From NCBI GenBank assembly GCA_902805855.1, contig CADCUJ010000010.1:1-64000 (forward strand): DNA of 64,000 nucleotides, written 5' to 3'. Shown piece after piece: positions 53,630-62,677 of the stretch. The first letter of the stretch is position 1, and every line of letters starts with the position of its first letter. Made by a program: the position numbers and the translations under genes. The notes beneath the pieces are model-generated. The model searched no databases. It worked only from the letters and a program-made list of their open reading frames with translations, and was not told where the DNA came from. The DNA is from an uncultured Nocardioidaceae bacterium (GTDB taxonomy: Bacteria; Actinomycetota; Actinomycetes; Propionibacteriales; Nocardioidaceae).

Positions 53630-54660
53630 GCTCCGAGCGCGGCGAGCGAGGCGCGGCCGCCATCATCATCGCGTTGCTCACCGTCGTCCTGTTCAGCTTC
53701 GTCGCCTTCGTCACCGACTTCGGCATGGCGTACTCGCACCAGCGGGCTCTGCAGAACGGAGTCGACGCGGCGGCGCTCGCAGCGGCACAAGAGGTGCTGG
53801 AGAACTCTGCGGGTGACGACACCTGTGAGGAGATGATCGTCGGCGCGCCGAACGCAGAACCCATCGCGCAAACAATATTCGAGCAGAACACGGTTGCCCC
53901 CGCTGACTCCACCGGACAGGTGGCGTTGACCTGCAACGACTCTGTCCTTGCGGGTCAGGTGGTGGTCTCAGCGAGCGGCGAGCAGGCCTCACCGGCGATC
54001 TTCGGCGGCATCATGGGTTTCGGTGACATCGATCTGACGACCTCCGCGAAGGCTGTGGTCGGGCCGGCTGCCTCTGTGGTGGGCGTGCGCCCCTTCGCCA
54101 TCTGCGAAGCCGTCGCGGACTTTCGCCGCACGGCGCCCGACACCGTGGTGACCCTCGACTTCAGCAACGCCGACCTCGGCTGCGGGACCGCATCGGGCAA
54201 CTTCGGCACGCTGGACATGACGAACAGTGGCGGCACGCCGGGAACCGCCGAGGTCCGCGGCTGGATCACGGACGGCTTCGGGCAGGCGCTCCCGGCCACT
54301 TCGCCGCTGACGCTGGAAGGCCGAACCGGCACGCCGTCCGTCAGCTACCAAGACGCGTTCGCCGCGATCCTCGATGACAAGATCGTGCTTCCGGTCTACG
54401 ACGTCCGGACCGGTCCCGGATCGAACGCCATCTACAGGATCTCGGGGTTCGTCGGCGTCAAGGTGTGCGCCGTCAAGCTAGGCCCGAGCACCTTGAACCG
54501 TGGCACGTGCGCCCAGGACAACGCGATCACACTGGACGGCAGCAAGCGCTTTCTGCAGCTGAGGTTCGTGGAGTTCATCGTCATCGGCAACCTCGACACG
54601 ACGTGTCCCCTGCATGCCAGCTGCGACCCGGGCGTCCGGGTCGTCAAGCTGGCCCAGTAG
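53614..54660 (+). CDS. tadG: TadG-like pilus protein, first pair
   Basis: 348 residues. N-terminal TadE/G motif (RGAAAIIIALLTVVLFSFVA) and DFGMAYSHQRALQNGVDAAALAAA are typical of TadG. A secreted beta-rich domain with several Cys follows. No vWA domain is evident in it. The GTG overlaps the tadE stop, so production is coupled. Confidence 0.88.
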   Translation: MRVQLSSERGERGAAAIIIALLTVVLFSFVAFVTDFGMAYSHQRALQNGVDAAALAAAQEVLENSAGDDTCEEMIVGAPNAEPIAQTIFEQNTVAPADSTGQVALTCNDSVLAGQVVVSASGEQASPAIFGGIMGFGDIDLTTSAKAVVGPAASVVGVRPFAICEAVADFRRTAPDTVVTLDFSNADLGCGTASGNFGTLDMTNSGGTPGTAEVRGWITDGFGQALPATSPLTLEGRTGTPSVSYQDAFAAILDDKIVLPVYDVRTGPGSNAIYRISGFVGVKVCAVKLGPSTLNRGTCAQDNAITLDGSKRFLQLRFVEFIVIGNLDTTCPLHASCDPGVRVVKLAQ

Positions 54661-54769
54661 GCGCGCGTCCGGACAGGTCGGCCTCGCTGCGGCGGGCTGA
54701 CGCCTCGTCACGGCGGGGATCGGATAGGCTCGCTGACCGTATTCGGACGAGTGAGGACCGGCGACGACC

Positions 54770-55210
54770 ATGGCTGAGCAGACCACGTCGAGCATCGTGA
54801 TCGACGCCGACCCTGCCTCGGTGATGGCGGTCATTTCAGACTTCGCTGGGTACCCGGAATGGGTGCAAGGGGTCAAGGTCGCCGACGTGGTCGCGAAGGA
54901 CGGCAGCGGGCAAGCCGAGAAGGTGTACTTCGAGCTCGACGCCAGTCCCATCAAGGACCAGTACACGCTGGGCTTCGAGTGGAAGGGCGACGAGCTGGTC
55001 CGCTGGAGCCTGGTCGAGGGCAAGATGCTCAAGGCGATGGACGGCTCCTACGAGCTCGTCGGTCGTCCGGACGGCGGCACCGAGGTCACCTACCGACTTG
55101 CGGTGGACATCGCGATCCCGATGATCGGGATGCTCAAGCGCAAGGCCGAGAAGGTCATCATCGACAACGCACTCAAGGGCCTGAAGCAGCGCGTCGAGTC
55201 GCTCGGCTGA
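54770..55210 (+). CDS. SRPBCC family protein (Rv2185c-like)
   Basis: 146-residue START-like helix-grip protein: TTSSIVIDADPASVMAVISD, FAGYPEWVQGVKVADVV and C-terminal helix KVIIDNALKGLKQRVE. Binds a hydrophobic ligand, unknown. GGACCGGCGACGACC precedes the ATG; a -10 like TAGGCT lies near 54726. Followed after 4 bp by an ArsA-type ATPase gene, as in mycobacteria. Confidence 0.9.
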   Translation: MAEQTTSSIVIDADPASVMAVISDFAGYPEWVQGVKVADVVAKDGSGQAEKVYFELDASPIKDQYTLGFEWKGDELVRWSLVEGKMLKAMDGSYELVGRPDGGTEVTYRLAVDIAIPMIGMLKRKAEKVIIDNALKGLKQRVESLG

Positions 55211-55214
55211 GCAC

Positions 55215-56393
55215 ATGCGCACGATCCTGTTCACCGGCAAGGGTGGTGTCGGGAAGACCACCGCGGCTGCCGGGACGGCGATCGTCGCGGCGGCACGCGG
55301 CAACCGCACCCTGCTCCTGTCCACTGATGCCGCCCACTCGCTGGCCGATGCCTTCGCGGCGCCGATCGCTGGTGAGCCGACCGAGGTGCACGGCAACCTG
55401 TTCGTGCAGCAGGTGGACACCCAGCGCAGGCTCGAGCGCTCGTGGCGCGACATCTCGGCCTACCTGCTCTCCGTGCTGGACGCGGCCGGCGTGGACTCGA
55501 TCACGGCCGAGGAGCTGACCGTCATCCCGGGTGCCGAGGAGGTCCTTGCGCTTCTCGAGCTCCGCGCGCAAGCCACGTCGGGAGCCTGGGACGTGGTCGT
55601 GGTGGACTGCGCGCCCACCGCGGAGACCCTGCGTCTGCTCGCCCTCCCTGAGGCCCTCGGCTGGTACATGGACCGGGTCCTTCCCGCGGAGCGTCGCATC
55701 GTCAGGACGCTCAGGCCGATCTTGACCCGAGCAGCCGGTGTCCCGATGCCACAGGACACGGTGTTCGACGCATTCGAGCGGCTCTACGGCGACCTCGAGG
55801 ACGTCCAGCAGCTCCTGACCGGGAAGGACGCCAGCGTCCGGCTCGTGCTCACCCCGGAGGCGATGGTCGTCGCCGAAGCGCGACGCTCGCTCACCACCTT
55901 GTCGCTGTTCGGCTACCGGGTCGACGGGGTGATCGCCAACCGAGTCTTTCCTGAGAGCGGCGCGGACGCCTGGCGAGAGCGTTGGGTCGCTGCACAGAGC
56001 CAGGTCCTGGCAGAGGTGGAGCAGTCCTTCGCCGGGTTACCGATCTGGCGCTCGCCGTACCATCCCCAGGAACCGGTCGGAGTCGCGGATCTCGCCGACT
56101 TCGCGGTGGCGACGTACGGTGACGACGACCCACTTGCCACGCCCATCGGGCAGGGGCCGATGAGGCTGACGCGGGAAGGCGGTGGGAGCACACTCCACCT
56201 GGACCTGCCCTTCGCGTCCCGCAACGACGTCGACCTCGCGCGGCAGGGCGACGAGCTCGTGGTGACCGTGGGGTCCTACCGCCGGGTGCTCGCGCTGCCC
56301 GCGGCGCTCGCCAAGCAGGCCGTGTCCGGAGCACGGGTCGACGGTGGGACGCTGCAAGTCCGGTTCCGACCGACGGGAGGAGATGCCGTATGA
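55215..56393 (+). CDS. ArsA/GET3-family ATPase
   Basis: 392 residues. Deviant Walker A ILFTGKGGVGKTTAAAGTA, switch I LLSTDAAHSLADAF, switch II VVVVDCAPTAETLRLL. C-terminal ArsA HSP20-like domain with LTREGGGSTLHLDLPFASR. Actinobacterial members (Rv2184c type) are not next to arsenite genes; a role in membrane-protein or lipid handling is suggested by the neighbours. Stop overlaps the next ATG (ATGA). Confidence 0.92.
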   Translation: MRTILFTGKGGVGKTTAAAGTAIVAAARGNRTLLLSTDAAHSLADAFAAPIAGEPTEVHGNLFVQQVDTQRRLERSWRDISAYLLSVLDAAGVDSITAEELTVIPGAEEVLALLELRAQATSGAWDVVVVDCAPTAETLRLLALPEALGWYMDRVLPAERRIVRTLRPILTRAAGVPMPQDTVFDAFERLYGDLEDVQQLLTGKDASVRLVLTPEAMVVAEARRSLTTLSLFGYRVDGVIANRVFPESGADAWRERWVAAQSQVLAEVEQSFAGLPIWRSPYHPQEPVGVADLADFAVATYGDDDPLATPIGQGPMRLTREGGGSTLHLDLPFASRNDVDLARQGDELVVTVGSYRRVLALPAALAKQAVSGARVDGGTLQVRFRPTGGDAV

Positions 56394-56797
56394 CTGAGGA
56401 CAGTCGCGAAGACCCGGTCGGCGGCGTCGTGGAGGAGGCCGCCAAGCTGCTCGGCGCACTCCAGGACTGGGCGCGAGAGGGAAGCGGCGCGTACGGCGCG
56501 GCCGCTGCCTCGGCTGCCGACGACGCGGCTTCGGCTCTCGGTGCGGTCAACCAGCACCTGGCTACCGGAGGGGCCGAGTGCCGCTACTGCCCGCTGTGCC
56601 GCGCGATCGCCCGGCTCCGGGAGACCAGCCCCGAGGTCAGGACCCATCTCGTGGCCGCGGCTTCGTCACTGCTGCAGGCGGCGGCCGGTGCCCTGGCCAC
56701 CGAGGTGCCGGACCAGGCGCGCCGGCGGCGAGAGGACGTTGAGAAGATCGACCTCAGCGACGGGGTCGACGACGGCATCGAATGGGAAGGCGACTAG
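56390..56797 (+). CDS. Conserved Cys-motif protein (Rv2183c-like position)
   Basis: 135-residue mainly helical acidic protein with AECRYCPLCRAIARLRE, a CxxCxxC motif that may hold zinc, and a C-terminal acidic tail (DLSDGVDDGIEWEGD). Always found with the ArsA-type gene in actinobacteria as far as I recall; function unknown. Coupled to both neighbours: ATGA with ArsA and TAGTG with the ROK gene. Confidence 0.8.
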   Translation: MTEDSREDPVGGVVEEAAKLLGALQDWAREGSGAYGAAAASAADDAASALGAVNQHLATGGAECRYCPLCRAIARLRETSPEVRTHLVAAASSLLQAAAGALATEVPDQARRRREDVEKIDLSDGVDDGIEWEGD

Positions 56798-57741
56798 TGG
56801 GTCTCACCGTAGGAATCGATGTCGGGGGCACGAAGATCTCCGGCGCTGTTGTCGACGAGGAAGGCGTCGTCCTTGCCACGGAGCGCCGCCACTCACCGGC
56901 TACGGACACGGATGCGATCGAGGCGGAGATCGAGGATCTCGTCGCCGACCTCCGCGGCGCACACGACATCGAGGCGGTCGGCGTCGGCGCGGCGGGCTTC
57001 GTCGACGTGGCCCGGGCCACGGTGCTGTTCGCGCCCAACCTCGCGTGGCGCGACGAGCACCTCAAGGCCGATCTCGAGGCACGGTTGCACCTGCCGGTGG
57101 TGATCGAGAACGACGCCAACGCTGCGGCTTGGGGGGAGTTCACCTTCGGCGCCGGGGCCGACGTGGACGACTTCGTGCTGGTCACCGTGGGGACCGGTGT
57201 CGGTGGCGGCATCGTGCTCAACGGCGAGCTGCACCGGGGAGCGTTCGGGGTGGCCGCCGAGATCGGCCATATGCGCGTGGTCCCCGGAGGACGGATCTGC
57301 GGATGCGGGAACCGGGGCTGCTGGGAGCAGTACGCGAGCGGCACGGCGCTGGTGCGGGAGGTGCGCGAGCTGGTCGGACAAGGGTCGCTGATCGCCAGGT
57401 CGCTGCTGGACCGCGCCGGCGGCGACGTGATGGCGATCGATGGCCCGCTGATCACTGAAGCCGCCCGCAGCGGGGACGCGTTCGCGGTCGAGCAGCTCGA
57501 GGCCCTGGGGCAGTGGCTGGGTGAGGGGATCGCAACGCTCGCGGCGGTGCTCGATCCGGCTGTCGTGGTGATCGGCGGCGGCGTCTCCGAGGCGGACGAG
57601 CTGCTGCTAGGCCCGACCAGGGCGCACTTCCGCGCCAACCTGACCGGTCGCCACCACCGTCCGGAGCTGCAGATTCGCCAGGCCAAGCTCGGCAACACCG
57701 CTGGCATGATTGGCGCGGCCGACCTAGCGCGTAAAGAATAG
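56797..57741 (+). CDS. ROK family glucokinase, copy 1
   Basis: 314-residue sugar kinase. ATP motif VGIDVGGTKISG, catalytic Asp in VIENDANAAAW, zinc-binding CGCGNRGCWEQYAS with the upstream His in AAEIGHM. Probably phosphorylates glucose. GTG 56797 is chosen (GGAAGG six bases upstream, stop overlap TAGTG); an ATG at 56782 is alternative. Related to the second ROK gene at 59760. Confidence 0.92.
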   Translation: MGLTVGIDVGGTKISGAVVDEEGVVLATERRHSPATDTDAIEAEIEDLVADLRGAHDIEAVGVGAAGFVDVARATVLFAPNLAWRDEHLKADLEARLHLPVVIENDANAAAWGEFTFGAGADVDDFVLVTVGTGVGGGIVLNGELHRGAFGVAAEIGHMRVVPGGRICGCGNRGCWEQYASGTALVREVRELVGQGSLIARSLLDRAGGDVMAIDGPLITEAARSGDAFAVEQLEALGQWLGEGIATLAAVLDPAVVVIGGGVSEADELLLGPTRAHFRANLTGRHHRPELQIRQAKLGNTAGMIGAADLARKE

Positions 57742-57880
57742 GCGTTCTGTCGCATTCTGCGATGAATATGCGCCATTGGTGGCATTCGTCGCTCTAGCAT
57801 GGAGGCCGGGAGACGGAACGCGCGGGGGGAACCACGCGGTCCGGGCACTACTGGGGACGAACGGGTGGGGGGAGACGACC

Positions 57881-58402
57881 GTGGCAACCAATTCCAGGGT
57901 CAGTAGGTCCAGCAGGCGCAGGCCGGGGCGCAGGCCGGGGCGTAGGCGCGGCGACCACGGGGCGACGGCGGTCGAGTTCGCCTTCATCGTCCCGGTGCTC
58001 TGCGCGGTGCTGTTCGGCATCATCGACTACGGGCTCTACTTCAACGAGTCGCTCAACGTGCGGCACGGAGTCCGCGAGGCCGCCCGGCAGGCGGTCGTGC
58101 AGAACGTCGGCTCGGTCACCGCCCAGGGCATGGCCGACAACGCGGTCGCCGAGGTTGGGGCCGTGGCAGGCACCGCGTACGGGCGGGTCGTGGTCCCCGG
58201 TGAGTGGAAGCGGGGCGAGTCGGTGATCGTGTGCGCGATGGTGCCCGCCGAGAGCATGGTCGGCTTCGTCCCCCTCCCGGATGACGGCCTGGTGAAGTCC
58301 AAGACGTCGATGTCGATCGAGGTGGAGACCACCGCCGTCGCAGCCGGCTCCGCGGGCGACACCGGCACCCCAGCCGGGCAGGACTGGTCGTGGTGCGCGT
58401 GA
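57881..58402 (+). CDS. tadE: TadE-like minor pilin, second pair
   Basis: 173 residues: very basic leader (RRRPGRRPGRRRGDH), then HGATAVEFAFIVPVLCAVLF with Glu +5, and a secreted domain rich in Val. GGGGGGAG six bases before GTG 57881 decides the start. The 139-bp region upstream holds TAGCAT at 57794-57799, a -10 candidate. Stop overlaps the next gene. Confidence 0.88.
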   Translation: MATNSRVSRSSRRRPGRRPGRRRGDHGATAVEFAFIVPVLCAVLFGIIDYGLYFNESLNVRHGVREAARQAVVQNVGSVTAQGMADNAVAEVGAVAGTAYGRVVVPGEWKRGESVIVCAMVPAESMVGFVPLPDDGLVKSKTSMSIEVETTAVAAGSAGDTGTPAGQDWSWCA

Positions 58403-59709
58403 CCTCCGGGCGTCGGTTCGCACGCGACCGCGACGAGTCAGGAGTTGTCGCCGTCATCGTGGCGGCCTCGACGGTGGTGATCTTCATGCTCGCGGCGCTG
58501 GTGGTCGACCTGGGACACGCCCGTGACGTGCGAAGGCAGGCACAGAACAGCGCGGACGCCTCTGCCCTGGCCGCCGGCAACGCCTTGTACGACGGCACTG
58601 CGGCGGCCAGGATTCCGGAGGCGGTGGCGGCGGCGAAGGCCTATGCGCAGGAGAACTTCGCGACCACGGACGCCGACTGGAGTGCCTGCACCGACATCGA
58701 CGCTCTCCGGGTGACTGCCGTCGGCACTCCGTGCATCTCCTTCGAGAACTCCGGCGACCCGAGCAGGGATCTTCAAAGGCCGGACACGGCGCGGGTGCGG
58801 ATCCCCGGACGTGAGGTCACCTTGCCCTTCGGGTCGCTGGCCGGAGTCTCCAGCACCGACATCCACGCCGAGGCCGAGATCGGGGTCAACCTCGGCGTCG
58901 CAAGCCAGTGCTCGTTGTGCGTCCTCGGGACCGGATATCACGACCTGGCCAACGGTGACATCAACGTCGAAGGCGGCGACATCCACTTCAACGGAACCGT
59001 CCACGTCGGGCCTCATGGCTCCTTGGTGACCGACCGCGAGACCACGGTCCAGGGAACCGCGACCGGGGCCGGATACAGCCCTCCGCCGCAGACCGGTCAG
59101 CCGCCCATGGCCGACCCGCTCCAGTTCATGCCGGTGCCCGACATGACGGGTCTGTCGGGCAAGAGCGACCCGTGCACCCAGGGGCCTGGCTTCTACGGCT
59201 CCATCGACTTCCGCAACAGGACCTGCACGCTGAGCCCCGGCCTCTATGTCATCGCCGGCACCGGCAGCATGTGGAACCTGGCCGGCTCCACGTTGACCCG
59301 ACTCAACGCCTCTGGCGTCACGCTCTACTTCACCTGCGGCTCGCCCTCCGCCCCGGCCGCCTGTCCTGCCGGTGGCGCGGCGGGCGCGACCCTGGACGCG
59401 TCCGGCAACGGGGTCATCAATATCTCGGCGCCGACGTCTGGACCCTTGGAAGGCCTCGCGGTGATGTTCGACCGGGGCAACACCGCAACACTGCGCCTGG
59501 CTGGTAACGGCACCGGGGGGTTCACCGGGACCGTCTACGCCCCGAAGGCGACGTTGCAGATGGACGGAAACGGCTGCTTCTCGGCGCTGCATGCGCTGAT
59601 CGTGGTGCATTCGGTCGTGATGCACGGTAACCCTTCGTGTCTCAACTCGCGGTATGCGGTCAACCAGAACGTGAGCCTGCCGGCTGACCAGCTGCACCTG
59701 ACCAAATGA
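58390..59709 (+). CDS. tadG: TadG-like protein with beta-helix-type C-terminus, second pair
   Basis: 439 residues. N-terminal Tad motif DESGVVAVIVAASTVVIFML and VVDLGHARDVRRQAQNSADA. Residues about 180-420 are rich in Gly, Asn and short strands (GDINVEGGDIHFNGTVHVG, LDASGNGVINISAP), which suggests a parallel beta-helix of polymer-forming type. Three near-identical GTG starts (58390, 58393, 58399) exist; 58399 makes a GTGA overlap. Confidence 0.85.
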   Translation: MVRVTSGRRFARDRDESGVVAVIVAASTVVIFMLAALVVDLGHARDVRRQAQNSADASALAAGNALYDGTAAARIPEAVAAAKAYAQENFATTDADWSACTDIDALRVTAVGTPCISFENSGDPSRDLQRPDTARVRIPGREVTLPFGSLAGVSSTDIHAEAEIGVNLGVASQCSLCVLGTGYHDLANGDINVEGGDIHFNGTVHVGPHGSLVTDRETTVQGTATGAGYSPPPQTGQPPMADPLQFMPVPDMTGLSGKSDPCTQGPGFYGSIDFRNRTCTLSPGLYVIAGTGSMWNLAGSTLTRLNASGVTLYFTCGSPSAPAACPAGGAAGATLDASGNGVINISAPTSGPLEGLAVMFDRGNTATLRLAGNGTGGFTGTVYAPKATLQMDGNGCFSALHALIVVHSVVMHGNPSCLNSRYAVNQNVSLPADQLHLTK

Positions 59710-59759
59710 CCCGCGGCGGCGGCGGCGCTGCCCTCGAGAGTCGGTGACAGAGTGACCCT

Positions 59760-60722
59760 GTGAGCGACATGGACGCGTTGGGTATCGACGTGGGCGGCAC
59801 CAAGGTTGCGGCAGGCGTGGTCACCCCCGAGGGGCAGGTGGTGCACACCGTGCGGGCGCACACTCCGGGGAGGGACCGGAGCTCGCGGGCGGTCGAGGAT
59901 GCGATCGTCGACGTGGCGCGGCAGCTGGCAGCCGTGCACCGGGTCAGCGCGGTCGGCATCGGGGCCGCCGGGTTCATCGACGCGGCGGGCTCGTCGGTGG
60001 CCTTCTCCCCGCACGTGGCCTGGCGCAACGAGCCGCTTCGAGACGCACTCGAGTCGAGGCTCGGGCTGAGCGTGGTCGTGGACAACGACGCGAACACCGC
60101 CGCGCGGGCCGAGTACCGCTTCGGCGCCGCTCGCGGTCACCGGCAGGCACTGTGTGTCACCCTCGGCACCGGCATCGGCGGTGCGCTGCTGGTGGACGGG
60201 CTGGTCTTCCGAGGCGCGCACGGCATGGCAGGCGAGTTCGGACACATGCAGGTGGTGCCCGACGGGCGGCCCTGTGAGTGCGGCAACCGGGGTTGCTGGG
60301 AGCAGTACGTCAGCGGGAGGTCGCTGGTCCGCCGCGCCGGAGACCTGATCCGCTCGAGCTCGCCGGCGGCAGCCGCTTTTCGCGGCAACCTCGGCGACGA
60401 CCCGACCAGGCTGGCCGGCCAAGCGGTCACCGCTGCCGCCCGAGCCGGAGACTCCACGGCAACAGGCCTGCTGGCCGAGGCAGGAGACTGGCTCGGCACA
60501 GGGCTGGCCAACCTGAGCGCGGCGTTCGACCCGGGGGTGATCGTGGTGGGAGGCGGGCTCGCCGAGGCCGGGGACCTGCTGCTCGAGCCTGCGCGCGCAG
60601 CACTTCGGCGCAGACTGGTCGGCCGCGGCTACCGACCGGAGCCGGCCGTCGTGCCAGCGGCGCTGGGGGTGGACGCCGGGCTCATCGGGGCAGCCGACCT
60701 GGCCAGGTCGCAGGCGGGCTGA
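59760..60722 (+). CDS. ROK family kinase, copy 2
   Basis: 320 residues with the same plan as copy 1: LGIDVGGTKVAAG, VVDNDANTAARAE, GEFGHMQ and zinc site CECGNRGCWEQYVSG. All key residues are kept, so it should be active on glucose or a related sugar. GTG 59760 or ATG 59769 can start it. Separated from copy 1 by the second tadE/tadG pair; ends 11 bp before the EEP gene. Confidence 0.9.
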   Translation: MSDMDALGIDVGGTKVAAGVVTPEGQVVHTVRAHTPGRDRSSRAVEDAIVDVARQLAAVHRVSAVGIGAAGFIDAAGSSVAFSPHVAWRNEPLRDALESRLGLSVVVDNDANTAARAEYRFGAARGHRQALCVTLGTGIGGALLVDGLVFRGAHGMAGEFGHMQVVPDGRPCECGNRGCWEQYVSGRSLVRRAGDLIRSSSPAAAAFRGNLGDDPTRLAGQAVTAAARAGDSTATGLLAEAGDWLGTGLANLSAAFDPGVIVVGGGLAEAGDLLLEPARAALRRRLVGRGYRPEPAVVPAALGVDAGLIGAADLARSQAG

Positions 60723-60733
60723 GGTAGCCGCGG

Positions 60734-61411
60734 ATGGCTTTGCTCCGGGTCCTGACCTACAACATCTTCATGGGGAGAGGAGACCCCGCTGCCCTGGCGC
60801 GAATTGTCCGCGAGGCGGATCCGGACGTGCTCGTCGTGAACGAAGGCCCCAAGGCCCCACTGCTGTGGCAGAGAAGGTATCGCGAGCTCGCTGGGCGATG
60901 CCGGATGTCGTATGCCGGCGGCGGCCGTCCCGCGGGCGCAAACGGGGTGCTCGTGGGCTCTCGGATCCAGGTCCGGGCCACCGCCGCCGAGCGGATCGAG
61001 ACGATGCCGTTCACTCCGCGAAGGGGCGTGGTCACCGCGCAGCTGGGGACCGAGGGTCAACACTTCGGTGTCGTCGGTTGCCACCTGGGCCTCGACCCCG
61101 ACCGAAGGCTGGGTGAGGCCGAGGCTGTCCTCACCGCCGCCGCGAGGCTCACCGGCCCGGTCGTCTTGTGCGGTGACCTCAACGAGCCGCCCGCCGGACC
61201 CTGCTGGCGACGCTTTCGAGAGGCCGGGTTCATCGACCACGGGTCGGACTCGTGGCCGACGTTCCCGGCCCGACGCCCGGTCAAGCGGATCGACGCGGTG
61301 CTGGTGCGTGGGGTCACTGAGGTGCGGAGGCACGGGGACCCAGGCGTGGCCGAGAAGCTGCATGCGCGGGCCAGCGACCACCGCGCGGTGCTGGCGGTGC
61401 TGGAACTCTAG
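60734..61411 (+). CDS. Endonuclease/exonuclease/phosphatase (EEP) family protein
   Basis: 225 residues. LRVLTYNIFMGRGDP (Asn and metal site start), VVGCHLGLDPDRR, LCGDLNEPPAG (D-x-N) and RASDHRAVLAVLEL (SDH) are the catalytic blocks of the family. Acts on nucleic acid or phospho-ester lipids; substrate not predictable. Probably co-transcribed with the ROK gene. Confidence 0.88.
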   Translation: MALLRVLTYNIFMGRGDPAALARIVREADPDVLVVNEGPKAPLLWQRRYRELAGRCRMSYAGGGRPAGANGVLVGSRIQVRATAAERIETMPFTPRRGVVTAQLGTEGQHFGVVGCHLGLDPDRRLGEAEAVLTAAARLTGPVVLCGDLNEPPAGPCWRRFREAGFIDHGSDSWPTFPARRPVKRIDAVLVRGVTEVRRHGDPGVAEKLHARASDHRAVLAVLEL

Positions 61412-61435
61412 GCCGCCGGCGTCAGGTCCGGCGGC
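61412..61435. terminator. Hairpin between convergent genes
   Basis: Perfect 8-bp stem GCCGCCGG / CCGGCGGC with an 8-base loop that contains the stop of the leftward TIGR00300 gene; directly follows the EEP stop. Likely terminator for the rightward unit. Confidence 0.55.
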
Positions 61436-62666
61436 TGCGGTACTCCGGGACCAGCTCCACCGCGAGCTGCTCCAGGAACAGGCCGACGTCGGTGACGATG
61501 CCGCGTGCCTGGGACGAGCCCCGGTCGGCGAGCTTGGTGACGGTAGCGGGGTTGATGTCCACGCAGACCAGGGGGACCGACGCCGGCAGGATGTTCCCGG
61601 TCGCCACCGAGTGCAGCATGGTCGCCACCATCAGGCAGAAACCGACGCCGTCGAGCTTGGCGCGCATCGCGTTCTGGCCCTCGATCACGTCGGTGTACAC
61701 ATCGGGCAGCGGCCCGTCGTCGCGCACCGAGCCGACCAGCACGAACTCCTTGCCGTTGCTCACCAGCGCGTGCATGATGCCGCCGTCCAGCACTCCTTGG
61801 TCGACCGCGTCCTTGATCGACCCCGCCTTGCGGATCGTGTTGAGGGCCCGGATGTGGTGCTCGTGACCGTGCTCCACCCCTCGTCCCTGGGCCAGGTCGA
61901 CGCCGAGCGAGGTGCCGTACAGCGCCGCCTCGATGTCGTGGGTGGCCAGCGCATTGCCGGCGAACAGCACGTCCACGAAGCCGGCGTGCACCAGCGTGAC
62001 CATCGCGGGCGCGGCGCCGGTGTGCACCACGCCGGGGCCGCCGACCCACAGCACCTTCTTCCCGCCCTGCTTGGCCTTGCGTATCCCGTCGGCCACCTGC
62101 CGGACCAGGACAGCCTGCGGCTTCTCGCTGGACACCTCGGACTCCATGAACCCGAACCCGCCCTCGATGCGGGCGACAGCGGGAACCGACACCTTGATCC
62201 CGGCCGCACCGCATACGACCTGCATGCCAGCTTTCACCTCCGCCATCGGCAGCGTCCGGATCCGGGTGTGGCCGTTGTCCTCGGTGACGACCAGGCCGCA
62301 GTCCATCTCCGGGTTCTCCACCGAGATCCAGCGGCCGGCGAGCCGGACCCGGGTGTCCAGGTTGGTGGTGGAGTAGAAGCCGTCTGGGAAGACCCCGTCG
62401 GCCTCTGCCAGCTCGAGAACCGCCTCGCCGGGGTCGACCTGGTTGACGCCCCGGCCCTGCAGCCGCATCAGCATCCGCTGCAGTGCCTCGTCGTCCTCGG
62501 CCGAGACGGTGATCGTGGCGTGCGAGGTGTCGTGCGTCTCGTGACCCAGGTCGAACCGGTCGACGACGTAGTCGCCGCCGTACTCTCGGATATCGCTGAG
62601 CACCAGGGACAGCACCCCGCTGTCCATCAGGTGACCGGAGATCTCGACGCTCTCACTGGGCTGCAC
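61422..62666 (-). CDS. TIGR00300 (LOR/SDH-type) protein, possible ornithine cyclodeaminase
   Basis: 414 residues matching the TIGR00300/LOR-SDH conserved family: N-terminal half with VEISGHLMDSGVLSLVLSDI and DDEALQRMLMRLQGRG; C-terminal Rossmann-like half with KKVLWVGGPGVVHTGAAPAM, NALATHDIEAALYGTSLGVD and ILPASVPLVCVDINPATVTK. Archaeal and cyanobacterial relatives (for example the C-terminal part of AgrE/ArgZ) convert ornithine to proline. The guanidine-hydrolase domain of ArgZ is absent. GTG at 62666. Confidence 0.85.
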   Translation of the reverse strand: MQPSESVEISGHLMDSGVLSLVLSDIREYGGDYVVDRFDLGHETHDTSHATITVSAEDDEALQRMLMRLQGRGVNQVDPGEAVLELAEADGVFPDGFYSTTNLDTRVRLAGRWISVENPEMDCGLVVTEDNGHTRIRTLPMAEVKAGMQVVCGAAGIKVSVPAVARIEGGFGFMESEVSSEKPQAVLVRQVADGIRKAKQGGKKVLWVGGPGVVHTGAAPAMVTLVHAGFVDVLFAGNALATHDIEAALYGTSLGVDLAQGRGVEHGHEHHIRALNTIRKAGSIKDAVDQGVLDGGIMHALVSNGKEFVLVGSVRDDGPLPDVYTDVIEGQNAMRAKLDGVGFCLMVATMLHSVATGNILPASVPLVCVDINPATVTKLADRGSSQARGIVTDVGLFLEQLAVELVPEYRSRRT

Positions 62667-62677
62667 GGGTCAGATGA

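Noticed and set aside
56782-56797. ATG start for the first ROK kinase overlapping the previous gene by 16 bases
   Set aside because: GTG 56797 has a better ribosome site and gives the usual N-terminus just before the ATP-binding motif.
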